Of a stretch of 64,000 nucleotides of DNA, positions 35,556-47,100 are shown one piece after another. This stretch comes from Bacteroidia bacterium (GTDB lineage Bacteria; Bacteroidota; Bacteroidia; Bacteroidales; Prolixibacteraceae): NCBI GenBank assembly GCA_025358395.1, contig JANYJT010000030.1:1-64000 (forward strand), read 5' to 3'. Numbering within the stretch: position 1 is the first letter of the stretch; each line of letters starts with the position of its first letter. The position numbers were made by a program, and so were the translations under genes. The notes beneath the pieces are model-generated. The model ran no database searches and had not been told where the DNA came from. It saw only the letters and a program-made list of their open reading frames with translations.

Positions 35556-36443
35556 CTATTTCTTGTCATCGGTGTTCAACAACAAGGGCAAACCCTTCTC
35601 GCTCGTACCCATGATAATTATTTTAGAATTTGGAGATTTAGCAAATTCAGAAGTAACTTCCAAGCCTTTCCACTTTAAGATAGGTACTTTAGAAACCTCT
35701 TCAAAAGATCTAATACCCTCTGCTTCAATGTATTTTCTTCGCTTCTCCTTCTCTTCAACTTCGAGCCTGTAATCAAATTCATGTGTCAACTGGGCTGCCA
35801 CCATTTTCTTTTCAATGGCTTGCGCTACAATATCGGGCAGACTAAGTTTTTTGATTAAATAGTCATCAATCACAATGTTTCGTTGAATAAGTTGCTTATT
35901 CAAATAATATTTTATCGTGGATTGAATAACAAGCGTGGATATTTTATACAGTTGCTCAGGTGTGTAATTGCCAATAATTGAGGTAGATGCGGCTTGGACT
36001 TCTGGAGATACATACGTCAAGGCATAATTTGGACCAAGCACTTTATGAATAACCGGAATAGAATCTGTCAGGGCAAAAAATCTGTATACGAATTCAACTT
36101 TTATGGATAGCCCCTCTGACGTTAAAATCTGCATGGTATCACCTTTGGTTTGAATTCTTGTGGTATAGATATACATTTTATCCCATGGCCAGATAACTTG
36201 AAGTCCCTCACCATAATACTCATCCAATTGTGTCCCGGAAAGTCCGGACCATCTGATTCCCTGCTGACCGGAATCGATTGGAATGAATATACTTTTCCAG
36301 AATACCGCCAACAAAAATACAAAGACCAGGAAGGCCATGGTTATTCCTAAAGTATGCCTTTCCCAATATCCAACGATACCATTTCTAATTACGTCGTAAT
36401 AATGGCCAATTTTATTAAAGAATATTTTCATTTTCGAAATCAT
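35556..36443 (-). CDS. SPFH/prohibitin family membrane protein
   Basis: 295 residues with one N-terminal membrane helix (LGITMAFLVFVFLLAVFW). The SPFH/Band 7 domain has FIPIDSGQQGIRWSGLSGTQ, EYYGEGLQVIWPWDKMYIYT and a VEFVYRF strand. The helical stretch AIEKKMVAAQLTHEFDYRLE and EVEEKEKRRKYIEAEGIRSF is typical of prohibitins. Prohibitins scaffold membrane proteins or proteases. Its place 47 bp after the ABC exporter suggests a link with the export of the cluster product or with membrane protection. Confidence 0.82.
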   Translation of the reverse strand: MISKMKIFFNKIGHYYDVIRNGIVGYWERHTLGITMAFLVFVFLLAVFWKSIFIPIDSGQQGIRWSGLSGTQLDEYYGEGLQVIWPWDKMYIYTTRIQTKGDTMQILTSEGLSIKVEFVYRFFALTDSIPVIHKVLGPNYALTYVSPEVQAASTSIIGNYTPEQLYKISTLVIQSTIKYYLNKQLIQRNIVIDDYLIKKLSLPDIVAQAIEKKMVAAQLTHEFDYRLEVEEKEKRRKYIEAEGIRSFEEVSKVPILKWKGLEVTSEFAKSPNSKIIIMGTSEKGLPLLLNTDDKK

Positions 36444-36490
36444 TACAGACCCTGTTAAATTTATGCATTAAATCAATAACCTCATCAGAA

Positions 36491-38110
36491 TCAAACAATC
36501 TTTCCATAATCCATTTTAATTACTCGGTCAGCCACCTGGAAATAGCGGTCATCGTGACTTACAGCTATCACTGTCTTCCCTTCAGCCTTTAATTTATGTA
36601 ACAAAATATCATAGAAATAGTTTTTAAACTGCGGATCCTGATCGGCTGCCCATTCGTCAAAAATATAGATAGGTTTGTCTTCCAAAAAGGTAACAATCAA
36701 GGCGAGTCGCTTCCTCTGACCAGTGGATAAATTCTGTATTGTAAACCTATCCTCTTTAAATTCAGTTTTGTTATCAATCTGCATCAGGGTCAGCAAATCA
36801 TTCACTCTTTTGGGGTCAATATTTTGCAAACCGTAAAGCTTGTCAAAAAGATGAAAATCATAAAATATTGCGGAATATAACTCCCTATATTCAAGATAAT
36901 TAGAATGGTCTACAAGCTTGTCATCTACGAAAATACTACCAGCTTGCAGCTTGTTATACAACATAGTCAGAGCCTTTAGCAAGGTGGTTTTGCCGCAGCC
37001 GTTTCCACCTATAAAGAAAAGGATCTCACCTCTGTTTATCGTCAGGTCGATAGGCCCTACAGAGAAATTATCATAGATTTCACTGTCATGATATTCAAAA
37101 TAAAGTCCCTTCAACTCAATCTTCTTAAAGCCCGCAAATCTGTTTTCTCCAACAATTGGCTGAACCTCATTTTGATTGGTGTTCAGATCCAGCTGCTCTT
37201 CAAGCTCATAGATATTTTTAACAGCTAAATTGAGCTTTTCATAAGGTGGAATCATTGACACCAATGATGATAATGGACCAATCGCAAACAACATGGCAGT
37301 GGTGGTGCTTACGATCTCCTTTGAAAAACTGGCATTTAACTGCGGAAGGACAAATACGATTGAACCAAGTACGATATAAATAAATGCCTGGGAAAAGACC
37401 GTGTTCACAGAAAACAGATACCCGGTACTGACCTTTAACTTCTGAACAACAGTCGAAATTTCCCTGTAATGGGAAAAAAGATCGTTGCCTTTTTTCTGGT
37501 TCAGTTTGATCTCCTTTAATCCGTCCAGAATGTCTGTCAGCGAGTTAAAATATTTAATCTCAGCCTGATTCGTCTCATCCAGTTCAGCATATACTTTTAC
37601 ATTATTCTTGTTGAATAGCATGACGCCTATCGATAAAATTACCAGCAGAATAATGGCTGCCATAAAATTCAGGTAGGCAATATAGGCAAAAATAAAGATG
37701 AGCATAATTCCTGATTGCAAGGCCGTTATCAGGTACACCGACATTTGTGAAATTAATGTTGACTCCTGCGTAAGCCTGTTATAAATTTTCGCTTTGCCAA
37801 TCTTTTCTATGTTTAACAAATCCGTGCGGCGAATTTTATCCGATAGCCGGATCCTCAAATTATTTAAAATTTCTTCAATGATGATAACCCCTTCGACAAG
37901 AATAAATTTCTGCGCAGTGATAAAAATACCCACTACTGCCACAAACATCAACAGATAGCTAATATTGAGAGATTTCCCGGCTCCACTTTGAGCGGCCAGG
38001 TTGATTACAGCCAGCACGCCAGCACTCGATAATCCTGATACACCTGTGTACAGACCCAGCTTAAGCAGAGGCTTATCAGACTCCTTTTTTAGAAAATGAA
38101 AGATTGTCAT
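36491..38110 (-). CDS. Cyclic-peptide-type ABC exporter (SyrD/PvdE-like)
   Basis: 539 residues: six membrane helices in the first ~310, then an ATPase domain. Motifs are Walker A FFIGGNGCGKTTLLKAL, signature LSTGQRKRLALIV, Walker B PIYIFDEWAADQDPQFKNYF and H-loop VSHDDRYF. DEWAADQDP and LSTGQ(R/K) are characteristic of exporters next to non-ribosomal peptide synthetases (pyoverdine and syringomycin types). It probably pumps the mature peptide or a precursor across the inner membrane. Its ATG lies 35 bp inside the end of the hybrid synthetase gene, so it is translated in the same operon. Confidence 0.92.
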   Translation of the reverse strand: MTIFHFLKKESDKPLLKLGLYTGVSGLSSAGVLAVINLAAQSGAGKSLNISYLLMFVAVVGIFITAQKFILVEGVIIIEEILNNLRIRLSDKIRRTDLLNIEKIGKAKIYNRLTQESTLISQMSVYLITALQSGIMLIFIFAYIAYLNFMAAIILLVILSIGVMLFNKNNVKVYAELDETNQAEIKYFNSLTDILDGLKEIKLNQKKGNDLFSHYREISTVVQKLKVSTGYLFSVNTVFSQAFIYIVLGSIVFVLPQLNASFSKEIVSTTTAMLFAIGPLSSLVSMIPPYEKLNLAVKNIYELEEQLDLNTNQNEVQPIVGENRFAGFKKIELKGLYFEYHDSEIYDNFSVGPIDLTINRGEILFFIGGNGCGKTTLLKALTMLYNKLQAGSIFVDDKLVDHSNYLEYRELYSAIFYDFHLFDKLYGLQNIDPKRVNDLLTLMQIDNKTEFKEDRFTIQNLSTGQRKRLALIVTFLEDKPIYIFDEWAADQDPQFKNYFYDILLHKLKAEGKTVIAVSHDDRYFQVADRVIKMDYGKIV

Positions 38111-41100
38111 TTATATTTCCCGTTAAGGTTCGCATTTCGTTTTCATCGTAAAGCTCGTCAAACAATTTCTTGGTTAACAAAGCATTCCTTTCCAGATTTG
38201 GTTGTTTCAACATATCCATATGTCCACCGGAACCCTCAAATACATCGAATCTGGTGGTCAGCTCGCCCCAGGCACTCCGGCTGATATTTTTACTAAAATT
38301 AGTGATTTCATCCGAAGCCTCAATCTGAATAATAGGGCAATTTACAAATTTATCTTCTGCCCTTGAATTCAGGTATTTCCTGTAAGCCGCGATTTTCAAA
38401 AGGGCTGCCTCTTTGATCTCTTCATCCAGAAATTCGGCGTGGTTTTGCTCAATATACAATACCGCATCATTCATGTATTCTTCCTGACTCCAGGCAATTA
38501 CTTCAAGCTGCCGGTAGCTGTCCAGAAGGATCAGTCCGCCAAGCTCCCTGCCGCGGTTCTGAAGTTCGATCGCTACATCAAATGCCATATTTCCTCCGGC
38601 AGAGTGACCAAATAAATAGAATGCTCCTTCCGGCTGAATGGTTGTTAACAAATCGGCCATCGACTTTGCAGGATCTGAAGTCTCGACAAAGTTCAAACCA
38701 TAAACGGCAAGCTCTTCAAAGTATTTTGCATATTCCATGTAAGCAAAAGAATAGCCTATCCCGGGAGGCAAGAAGAATATTTTTCTTTCCTGTTCCTGGT
38801 TAAGGACAATGTATTCGATGTCCATATTCTTCAGCCGATCTTCCATTCCGACAATAATTTCGGCCATCTCCCGGATAGTCGGATGCTGAAAAATAAGATT
38901 CAGAAACGTCTTTTTGCCCAACCGCTTTTGAATCCGCGACATCACCTTGATGGCCTTGATCGAATTGCCTCCGGTTTCAAAGAAATTATCGGTCGATCCA
39001 ATGTTTTCCCTGTTCAGTATTTCCGACCAGACTTCGGCTATTGCTATTTCCGTTTCACCTTCCGGCTCAACAAAACCGGATAGTTGCGAATGATCTGCAG
39101 CATCCGGAATCGGAAGCATTCGAACATCAATTTTACCGCTCGCTGTGTGTGGAAACTGATCCAGCTTAACAAAATAGCCGGGCACCATGTATCCGGGAAG
39201 CCGGGAGACCAGAAATTCTTTCAAACGCGATATTTCTATCTCTTCATTTGATGTAAAATAGGCGGCGATCTCATTGTTCTCTCCGTCATCAATTAATTTA
39301 ACCGCAGCCTCTCTGAGATCCGGATAGTTGAGCATGCAGGATTCAATCTCGCCAAGTTCGACCCGATAACCCCTGACTTTGACCTGACCATCCTCTCTTC
39401 CGAGAAACTCAAGTTCTCCATTGTGGTTCCAACGCGCCACATCTCCGCTCTTATAAAGTTTCCCTTTACCAAAAGGATTCTGAATAAAACGGTCGTTCGT
39501 CAAATCGGTTTTATTTAGATATCCGTTGGCCACATTGAAACCACCGATGTATAAATCACCCGCAATCCCGGTAGGTACAAGTTCCATCCGGTTGTCCAAC
39601 AGTAGAATCTGAGTGTTGTTAATTGGTCTGCCAATAGGGATTTTATTTGGTTGTTCTTCGCTGCTGCCGGAGAGTACATACGAAGTGACCACATGCGTTT
39701 CTGATGGTCCGTACTGATTATGAAATTGAATTTCCGGATAGGCCTTCAGCAATTTTGAAAGGGTCGGATTGAAGAATGGCTGTTCCCCGGAAGTTATCAG
39801 GTGTTTTATTGACTTCAACTGATCGATATTTTCCAACTCTCCCAAAAACAAATTTAGTGCACTATATGGCATGGTCAGAATCGCTATTCCTTCCTTTTCT
39901 ATCATTCCGGCTATCGCACTCATTTTATATCGTGTCTCATTGTCAATCAGATACAAAGTCCCTGCAGAGGCAAGGGAAAACAGTATCTCCTGAACTGAAA
40001 CGTCAAAGTTATGGGGTGCATATTGAAGTGATTTTAAACCGCTTTCAATCACGCCTGACTGCCACTCTACCAGATTCAACAGGCATTTGTGCGTTCCCAA
40101 AACCCCTTTCGGTTCACCTGTTGATCCGGATGTGTAAATTACATAGGCGGTAGATTGACTATCCACCAATGACATAACAGTCACATTTTCAATATCGAAT
40201 CCGGAAATTCTATCGCGGATTTCCTCGATTGGAATAATTTTAACCCCATCAAAAGAGGGAAGCTTTTTGAACTCATCGGTGGTGATAAGAATTTCTGCAC
40301 CACTGTCTCTCAGAATAAAGTCTATTCTGCTTTGAGGATAGTTCGAATCTACCGGCACAAATACCGCACCCGATTTTAAAATTGCCAGCATGGCAATAAC
40401 CGACCATTCAGACCTGTCAAGCATGACACAGATCCGGTCTTCAGGTCTTATCTTTTCTTCATCAATCAGATAATTTGCCAGCTGATTTGCCCTGGAATTA
40501 ACCTCCCCAAATGATAGTCTTTCCCTTTTATTTACAACTGCAATGGTCTCCTTAAATTCCATTGAAGTTTTCTCGATCAGGCCCACAATTGAGTCATGAA
40601 CAACCGGTACTTTAGGTCCAAAAGACCTATCCATAAGCATCGCCATTTCGCCGTCCGGGATAATATTAAGCTTAGAAATGGGTGCCTCAACATTTGCCAA
40701 AACACTTTCAAGCAAAGTGGCAAAATGATTGAACATATTCACTATCCGGTCTTTTTTGAATAGCGCTGTATTGTACTCAAAGAAGTAGCCAATCGAATTT
40801 CCATCATCATAATAGCTGATGGATAAATCAAATTTACTGACCGGATACTCCAACTCTATCGTTTTCATCCCCAACCCCGACAAGGTTTTTATTCCATTTT
40901 CCATGGGAGTCTGCGATATCAGCATGACATCGAACAACGGGGAACGGGATCGATCTCTCGGCAATTGCAAATCATCGACCAGCATATCAAATGGATACAA
41001 CTGATGACCAAAGGCTCCAAGGGTATTTTTCTTAACGGTATTCAGGAACGATTTGAAACTTTCCGCAGGATCTGACTGATTTCGAAGAGCAAGCGTATTC

Positions 41101-44100
41101 AGGAAAAAGCCAATCTGATCTTGTATATCCGGATGATCCCGATTTGCTACCGGTGTTCCGATGACGATATCGTTTTGCTTTGTGTACCTGAAAAACAGAA
41201 TATTGAACAAAGCAAGAGAGGCAATGAACAGCGTGGCATCGTTCTCAGCGCCCAATCTTCTCAAGCCTTCTGACAGGTCGGGTAATAGTTTGAATGATTC
41301 TGTTTTTCCCTCAAATGTTTGAACTTTAGGCCGTTGAAAATCTGTTGGTAAATCCGGACAAGGAACAGGTTCACCAAACATTTTCAGCCAATACTCCTTG
41401 TGCGAATTTGCACGATCCCTGTTGACAACAATCTGTTGGTTGTGCCAGTTCGCATACTCCTTGTATTGAATGGAGGAAGGCAAGAAATAATGCTCATCCG
41501 CAATCAATTTTTTGCCTGAATAATGGTCATAGAACAGATTCAGATTGTCTGCAAGAATATTCACAGACCACTCGTCCAGAACAATGTGGTGTATGTTGAT
41601 AATTAAGATATAGTCCTCTTTGACGCTATCTTTCAGTAGCACCACTTTGATCAAAGGAGCATCTGTCAGATTAAACGGAGCAGTGATTGTTTTATGGATC
41701 AGCTCCTTTGAATCGGACACCATGTTACTCACGACCTTTATTTCAATGACTTCGATCGCAAATTCATATTCATCCAATATCCTTTGTTTTGCTTCACCGT
41801 CTATCTCTACAAAATAGGTTCTCAAAGATTCGTATTTACGAATGATGGAATAAAAGGATTGTTGCAATGACTTCACATCTATGGCCGATTGAATGTGATA
41901 AACAATCGGAATGTTGTAGACGATTGAATTCTTCTCAACCCTATCCAGAATCCATAACCGGTGTTGCGCGTGCGAAACATCGTAATAGTCGGCCTTCTGA
42001 AGTGGCATAATTGCTGGCGTTTCGTACGCCATGGAACTGACAATCAATTGTGAAAGTTGTGTAATCGTCTGATTTTCAAATATATCAGATAGCAAAAAGC
42101 CGCTTCTAAATTCCCTGTTGATCTGTGAAAGAAGTCTCATTGCTTTTAAACTGTGCCCACCGAGATCAAAAAAACTCGAATTTTTACTGACACTTTCAAT
42201 GCCCAGCACATTTTTCCAAATTTCTGCAAGCGACAATTCCACCGGACTTAAAACTTCAATTTCACTCGAATTTGAATCCTTCAAAAACAATTCAGGGTCC
42301 GGAAGTGCTTTCACATCGACCTTTCCATTAGGAGTCAGAGGAATATTGCCGATCTGAACAAAATACAATGGAATCATGTAGGCAGGCATGATCTTACCTA
42401 AATATGTTTTCAACGCGGATACATCAATTTCTTCATGCGCAGCGAAATAGGCAACAATATCTTTGGTCGAATCCTTTTCGAAAGCTAAAACCACGGTGTG
42501 CTCCACCCCATGGAAACGGCGGATATTCGTCTCGATTTCGCCCAATTCAATCCTGAAGCCCCGGATTTTCACCTGACGATCCAGCCTTCCCAGGTACTCC
42601 AGATCCCCACTGTCCGTCCATCGTCCCAGATCTCCGGTTTTATATAGTCGTCCATCACCAAACGGATTGGCGATAAATTTCTCCCTTGTTAATTCCTCCT
42701 TGTATAAATAACCCTTTGCGAGCTTATCCCCCGAAATACATATCTCGCCGGCATGACCCAAGGGAATCAGATTTATATTTTTGTCAACAATGTATATCTG
42801 AGTATTTGATAGCGGTTTGCCAATCAGAACTTTTCTCTCCTGGTTGCTAAATCTGTATATTGTTGTATAGGTAGTATCTTCAGAGGGACCGTATAAATTT
42901 CTGACTTCCATACAGTCGCAGTCGAGACGGTCAATGAGTGCTTGTGGTATTTGTTCTCCACCCATGTTGATGGCTGATAAATACTGAATTCCTCCCCTTT
43001 CCAACTCTTCAATAATCGTTAACATTGAAGAGGGGACAAGGTTGATCAAAACATTTTGGTCCTTGCCCAAATACTCTGGAATTTCGAGTGCCGATTGCAA
43101 AATCCGGATTGACTTTCCGGTGATAAGCGGATATATAAATTCAAACACAGAAATATCGAAACAGTAGGAAGCTGTTGCATAAATGACATCACAAACTGTG
43201 GATTTGAATTCAGATAAACAGAAGTGCAGAAATACCGAAAGATTTTTGTGCGTAATAGCTACACCTTTGGGATTACCTGTAGAGCCAGAGGTATAGATGA
43301 TGTATGCCAGATTTTCGAATGAACTGATACAGGCAGGTTCATGCGAATTGTGACGTGCAATCGGGGCACCATTCAAATCTACCACCATGGTTTCTGAACC
43401 GGTCTTCAATGTTCCTTTTTCAATAATCCCCTTTTCTGTGAGCAAAACCTTGGTCCTGCTGTCTTGCAGGATGTAATCGATTCTTTGTTCAGGATAGTTG
43501 ATGTCAATGCCAACATAAGCTGCTCCACTTTTCAAAACCCCAAGAATGGCAATAATCATAGTTTCCGTTCTTCCTGTCATGATTCCGATAAGGTCATCAG
43601 GCTTCACCAGAAGTTCCAGCTGCAAATAATTTGCGAGTTGATTGGCCCTCTCATTCAGCTCCTGGTACGACATGGACAGGTTCCGGCACAACAAGGCAAT
43701 TTTTGCCTGGTTTTTTGAAAATGAATCATGAAGAAGATCAAGCGCATCAGATTTTTCAAAGATTGCATCATACCTTAAATTGAAGTTCATTAGCCTTTCA
43801 ATTTCAAGGGGAAGAAGCATATTTATATCTGACAGTTTCAACTCAGAATGGCTGGTAACTATTTCGACGGTTTTTGAGAAATGTCCGGCAAACCTTTCTA
43901 TGCTCTCTTTTTTGAAAAGCGATTTCTTATATTTTATGGTAATGTAAATTTTGTCTTCTGCCTCTAAACCATATAGCATCAAATCATATTCTGAAGAAAC
44001 AACTGTCTCTGCCTTGAAGTCGGAAACCTTGAGATCGCCATTCTGCATCTCCGACAAGGCAAAATTCATGTAGGAAAATACGACATCAAACAGTGGCGTT

Positions 44101-47100
44101 CGATTCAGGTCCCGATTGATTTTCAAATCTTCGATCAATTCATCGAAAGGATAATCCTGGTTGGCAGAGGCCATAATTGCATGCTCTTTTACCTCTTGCA
44201 AAAAAGTCGAAATGCTGCTGTCTGCATGAGGAAAACTCCTGACAGGCAGATTGTTGATAAACATTCCAATCAATCCGGATAAGGCTTCGTTGTCGCGTCC
44301 CATTGAAGAAACCCCAATGATTATATCCTCTTGTCCTGAATATTTATGTAAAATAATATTGTACACCCCAAGCAGAATCATAAAGGTCGAGATTCCCTGT
44401 CCGGCCGACAATTTCTTCACCTCAGCAGTGAGTTTTTCGTCAAGACACAAAGTGAAGACCCCCGCTTCGGTGGCTTGATTTAAACTTCTTGGAAAATCAA
44501 GAGGCAAATTTAAAAGTGGTATTTCTCCCTCAAACTGCCTGATCCAATAGGATTTCTTAGCTTTAGCCTCTGCACTCTTGTAATAACCGGCCTGCCAGGA
44601 TGCATAATCCTTGTATTGAATCTTCAGTGGCTCAGGTTCTTTGCCCTCATAATAACAGAATATCTCCTTCTTCAATAGTTCTATCGAAAAGGCATCCATG
44701 ATAATGTGATGGGAATCAAATAGGACCAGATGATTGTCAGGAGCAAGTTCGATTATTTCAATCCGGAACAATGGTGCCAATCCAAGATCGAATGGCTGAA
44801 CAAATCCACGAATGTGATCCCTTGCCTGCGATTCAGTCATATGGGAGAAAGGTATCGGGAAATGTACTTTGTCGTGTACTACCTGTACAGGCACATCAAG
44901 TTCAAAATCGAAGGAGGTGCGCAGAATTTCGTGGCGCTCAATAATTTTTTCAAATGCGGAAACAAAAGCATCAATTCTTAGCTTTCCTTTTATGCTCCAA
45001 ACTTCCGGAAGGTGGTAATTGAGTTTGTCCTTCGTGAGCTGGTCCAGAATGTACAACCGCCGCTGGGCCGATGATACGGGGTAGGAACGACTTTTTTTCA
45101 CAGGAAGAATAGCCTGAAAAGCCGAATCATTTTCTTGCGATATATCAACTATTCCGGCCTTTGATTCCAGGAATCCGGCGAGTTCGGAAATGGTTAAATG
45201 ATTGAATAAGTCGCCAATGGTTACCTGAATCTTTAAATTCTTTTCAAGCAGACCGTTGATTTTAATGGCGTGAATGGAATCGCCTCCGAGATCATAATAG
45301 TTATCCGAAATATTGAGCTCAGAATACCCTAAAACTGTTCCCCAAATTTGGGCTATGGTCTTTTCAAATGCCGAATACTCGCCACTTTCCCTACCGTGAA
45401 GAACAATCTGCTTGCTTATCTCGGATTCAAATTTTAGCTTCACTGTCCGCTTTTTACCTGCCAGCATCTCTTTACCGGCATAGAAAGGCATCCCGGCCGA
45501 AGCATCAAATTCCGACAGTTCGGTTTCTCCCAGAATGATGGATTGAATGTTCTTCCGCATAATCCGGCCAATGGCCGTAACGCCATCGGCTGTGGAAATG
45601 GATTTAAATATTCCATCATCCACCACACCATGGTCGAAAGCCATACCGGTTTCTTTCCAGGAAGTAAGATTAATGCTCACAGCATTCATTCCCGAACGAT
45701 TAAGCTCCGACGAATAGGCATCAATAAAACTGTTTGCAGCAGTATAATCACTTTGTCCGGAGGTAGGAATAATAGCAGTCAGGGCAGATGTCATGACAAA
45801 AAAATCGGGCTTGTCCGCTTTTAGCAGACCACTCAAAAAGATAGTACCCTGAATCTTTGGTCTGATCACATCCCGAAAGGTTCCAAAATCCTTGCCGAAA
45901 ATAAAACCATCACCGGCGATTCCGGCAGCATGTATTGTACCGCGGATTCGGCCAAGATCCTTCCTTATTTTTTCTATCGTGGATTTCAGCTCATCGTAAT
46001 TACCTGCATCGGCAGCGTAAAGACATACATCGGCTCCTTCTTTTTCGATCGCCCGAATCTTTTCTATCTTATGACAAAGTTTTTCCTCCTTTTGCTCAGC
46101 GAGCAATGTGTCCCATTTGTCCCTGGAGGGAAACTCCGAACGGCTAATCAAGGCAAGTTTTATTCCGGCTTGTTTTGCCAGGAAGTGAGCCAATTCCAAT
46201 CCGATACCACCTGTTCCGCCGGTAATCAGGTAAACGCCATCCTCTTCCATGACAAACTCATTGGACTTCTTCTCTGCCAATCGCACCGGACGGATTTCCC
46301 GGATAAACCTTTCTCCGTTTCTAATTGCCCTGAAATAATATGATTCAGTGAATCCTTCGTTTATTTCATCGAGGATTTCTGCAACAGAAGTGTTTTGGTC
46401 AATATCCAGAAAGCGGCAGTGAATATTGGGACTTTCCTGTTGGATCACCTGTCCCAATCCGGCCACCGAATGGTTTAATGAATTCAATTGTGATTCATTA
46501 CCGGAAATTTCGCAAACATTTTCACTGACAAAAAGCAGATCTATCCTCGAAGAAATATTGGTAATGAGATATTTGGCGAATTTAAATGCGCTATAAAGTG
46601 TTATGTTTAGTCTCTCTTCCAACTCGTAAAACTTTTCGAAGGAAGCATTCAAAGGGAGTACAAAAATTATTTTATCAGGAAATTTGTCCTGAAAAGCCTT
46701 GAATATTTCCGGGAAATTATCCTGGACTATTTCACACAAGATGATCCCTTCGATTGCCTTGAAATTTGCAATCAACTCATGATTGCAAGCTTGATTATAT
46801 ATCACCACAACACTGCCACGGGCTTGAGATTTAGACGGCTCAACGCGCCATGGCTTCCAGACCAATTCATGAAAATAATTCTCCTGCTTTTGTAGAGCGA
46901 CCTTTCTGAGTAAAAAATTCTTTAATTGAACGATCACCTCACCGGCTTCATCAGAGATAATAATGTCAAATGTTCGCGTTTCGGAAGAGCCATTTTCGTG
47001 CCTTTTGATGTAACTGAATACTTTGCCGGTTGCTCTTTTCCGAACTTCAACGGTGCCAAAAGAGTAAGGCAAAAATCCACTTTCGTCGATGGCACAACTC

